DNA of 64,000 bases from Ancylobacter oerskovii (lineage in GTDB: Bacteria; Pseudomonadota; Alphaproteobacteria; Rhizobiales; Xanthobacteraceae). A model generated the notes under the pieces. That model searched no databases. It saw nothing but the letters and a program-made list of their open reading frames with translations, and was not told the origin of the DNA. Shown in pieces: positions 62,303 through 64,000 of the stretch (within the stretch, counting starts at the first letter, position 1; every line of letters begins with the position of its first letter). The stretch lies in NCBI RefSeq assembly GCF_018390555.1, contig NZ_JAHBGB010000027.1, positions 62,001 to 126,000 on the forward strand. Direction: 5' to 3'. The translations under genes and the position numbers were made by a program.

Positions 62303-64000
62303 CGCCGCTCCGGCAGGAGCCCGGCATGCGGCCTCCTCCCGCCCCCGCCTTGCCGCCGGAGGCGCCGCTCGCCATGCCCGTGCAGTCGCTGCGCCGGGCG
62401 CCGCCCGCCGAGCAGCTGCCGCGCCGGGCGTCGCTGTTCGTCCGCCGGCTGTTCGTCATCGGCGGCGCGGCGGTGCTCACCGTCTTCGCCGCCCGCGAAA
62501 TGTACCGGGTGCTGGAGGTCGGCGGGCTGACGCTGCTGGAAAGCCTGGTGCTCGGCCTGTTCGTGGTGCTGTTCGCCTGGATCGGCTTCTCCTTCACCAA
62601 CGCGCTGAGCGGCGCGCTGACCATGCTCGCCCGCCCCGATGACGGCCTCGGCATCGATGCCTCGGCGCCGCTGCCGGCGCTGTCGACGCGCACCGCCATC
62701 CTCATGCCGACCTATAACGAGGACCCCTCGCGCATCTTCGCCGGCCTGCAGGCGACCTATGAATCGCTGGAAGCGACCGGCGCCCTCGACGCCTTCGACT
62801 TCTTCATCCTCAGCGATACCACCGACGCCGACGTCTGGATCGCCGAGGAAGCCGCCTTCCTCGCGCTGCGCGCACGCACCGGCGGCGAAGCGCGCCTGTT
62901 CTATCGCCGCCGCCCGCGCAACATCGACCGCAAGGCCGGCAACATCGCCGAGTGGGTGACGCGCTTCGGCGGCGCCTATGACCACATGCTGGTGCTCGAC
63001 GCCGACAGCGTGATGACCGGCGCCTGCATCGTCCGTCTCGCCGGCGCCATGGAGGCGAGCCCACGTTCCGGGCTCATCCAGACATTGCCGGTCATCGTCG
63101 GCGGGCGCACCCTGTTCGCCCGCATGCAGCAATTCGCCGGCCGGCTCTATGGGCCGCTCATCGCCTATGGCCTCGCCGGCTGGCACGGGCCGGACAGCAA
63201 TTACTGGGGCCACAACGCCATCATCCGCACCCGCGCCTTCGCCGGTTGCGCCGGCCTGCCGCATCTGACCGGCCGCAAGCCGTTCGGCGGCCACATCCTC
63301 AGCCATGATTTCGTCGAGGCGGCGCTGATCCGCCGCGGCGGCTGGGGCGTGAACATGGTGCCGTGGCTGGAAGGCTCCTATGAGGAAGGCCCGCCCTCGC
63401 TCACCGATCTGGCGGTACGCGACCGCCGCTGGTGCCAGGGCAACCTCCAGCACGCCGCCGTGCTGCCGACGCGCGGCCTCAATCCGCTCAGCCGGCTGCA
63501 CATGCTGGTCGGCATCGGCTCCTATGCCACCGCGCCGCTCTGGCTGATCATGCTGCTCGCCGGCCTGCTCACCGCCTTGCAGGCCCGCTTCGTGCCGCCG
63601 GACTATTTCCCCGCCGAGTTCTCGCTGTTCCCCAACTGGCCGGCGCAGGACCCGGTCCGCGCCGCCTGGGTGTTCGTCGGCACCATGGGGGTGCTGCTGG
63701 TGCCGAAGCTCATCGCCTATGCGCTGATGCTGTTCCAGGGCCCGCTGCGGCGCGGCTTCGGCGGCGGCGTCCGCGCCTTTCTCAGCCTGCTGGCGGAGAC
63801 GCTGATCGCCGGCCTCATCGCCCCCGTCACCATGCTGGCGCAATCGGCGGCGGTCGCTTCCATCCTCGCCGGGCGGGACGGCGGCTGGCAGCCGCAGCGC
63901 CGCGACGACGGCAGCGTGAGCGCGCGGCAGACCTTCGTGCACTTCCTGCCGCACACGCTGTTCGGCCTTCTGCTCGCCGGCGCGGCGATCGCCATCTCGC
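62290..64000 (+). CDS. opgH: Glucan biosynthesis glucosyltransferase OpgH (MdoH), 5' part
   Basis: The frame is open from ATG 62290 to the window end (570 residues seen). OpgH is an inner-membrane GT2 glucosyltransferase that polymerises glucose from UDP-glucose into beta-1,2 glucan backbones. Visible are two N-terminal membrane helices (about 52-70 and 82-105), the GT2 start 'TAILMPTYNEDPSR', the donor-site Asp in 'LVLDADSVMTG', 'SHDFVEAALIRRGGWGV' and the RxxRW-type product motif 'DRRWCQGNLQH'. Further helices follow from about residue 415. The start overlaps opgG by 13 bases. The C-terminal membrane part is outside the window. Confidence 0.95.
   Translation, partial: MDGVTPLRQEPGMRPPPAPALPPEAPLAMPVQSLRRAPPAEQLPRRASLFVRRLFVIGGAAVLTVFAAREMYRVLEVGGLTLLESLVLGLFVVLFAWIGFSFTNALSGALTMLARPDDGLGIDASAPLPALSTRTAILMPTYNEDPSRIFAGLQATYESLEATGALDAFDFFILSDTTDADVWIAEEAAFLALRARTGGEARLFYRRRPRNIDRKAGNIAEWVTRFGGAYDHMLVLDADSVMTGACIVRLAGAMEASPRSGLIQTLPVIVGGRTLFARMQQFAGRLYGPLIAYGLAGWHGPDSNYWGHNAIIRTRAFAGCAGLPHLTGRKPFGGHILSHDFVEAALIRRGGWGVNMVPWLEGSYEEGPPSLTDLAVRDRRWCQGNLQHAAVLPTRGLNPLSRLHMLVGIGSYATAPLWLIMLLAGLLTALQARFVPPDYFPAEFSLFPNWPAQDPVRAAWVFVGTMGVLLVPKLIAYALMLFQGPLRRGFGGGVRAFLSLLAETLIAGLIAPVTMLAQSAAVASILAGRDGGWQPQRRDDGSVSARQTFVHFLPHTLFGLLLAGAAIAIS

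Overview
The window is GC-rich, densely coded bacterial DNA. GTG and TTG starts are common and most operons use ATGA/GTGA overlaps. Gene content (CUT2 sugar transporters, TRAP and tripartite tricarboxylate systems, the beta-hydroxyaspartate-cycle enzymes, a non-CIRCE groESL copy, opgGH) and a long extragenic palindrome at 475-549 suggest a free-living, metabolically versatile alphaproteobacterium, probably Hyphomicrobiales and perhaps Xanthobacteraceae-like. That assignment is inference. No tRNA, rRNA, insertion sequence, integrase or CRISPR array was seen.

Layout. 1-3266: the end of a TRAP transporter (DctP fragment, DctQ, DctM) and a FadR/NanR-type GntR regulator. 3254-10541 (minus strand): a CUT2 sugar ABC transporter with a DUF2291 lipoprotein, followed by a Gfo/Idh/MocA dehydrogenase and a lactonase that match D-apiose dehydrogenase (ApsD) and D-apionate lactonase (ApnL). 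10623-15220 (minus): a second CUT2 transporter whose ATPase and one permease are fused. 15519-16436: an SMP-30 lactonase. 16601-19683: bhcB-bhcC-bhcD of the beta-hydroxyaspartate cycle, without bhcA. 19889-23726: an amidohydrolase/decarboxylase, a Tat-exported sulfatase and a cysteine hydrolase.

24230-39154 is the most unusual part. Two paralogous modules each pair a FrdA/AprA-type flavoprotein with a two-cluster ferredoxin (AprB-like) and a taurine/sulfonate-type ABC transporter. Between them lie an MFS exporter, a 70-residue unknown protein and a groES-groEL pair with no CIRCE element. The second module ends in a YtcJ-type amidohydrolase. The arrangement suggests an uptake-plus-redox-processing system for an unidentified small (perhaps sulfur-containing) compound.

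39668-43014 is a nitric-oxide response island: an HPP/CBS membrane protein, flavohemoglobin, group III truncated hemoglobin and an NsrR-type Rrf2 regulator, linked by three similar half-site pairs. 43219-49399 is a tripartite tricarboxylate transporter with a GntR regulator, a CoA-transferase and an enoyl-CoA hydratase, joined by an identical 12-base element in front of two transcription units. 49593-56570 holds an XRE-cupin regulator, a polar amino acid ABC transporter, a class IV aminotransferase homologue that appears to lack its catalytic lysine, an MmgE/PrpD protein and a class I glutamine amidotransferase. 56664-60629 is an iron/phosphonate/polyamine-type ABC importer with a repeated 16-base leader element. 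60770-64000 is opgG-opgH for osmoregulated periplasmic glucans, with opgH cut by the window end.
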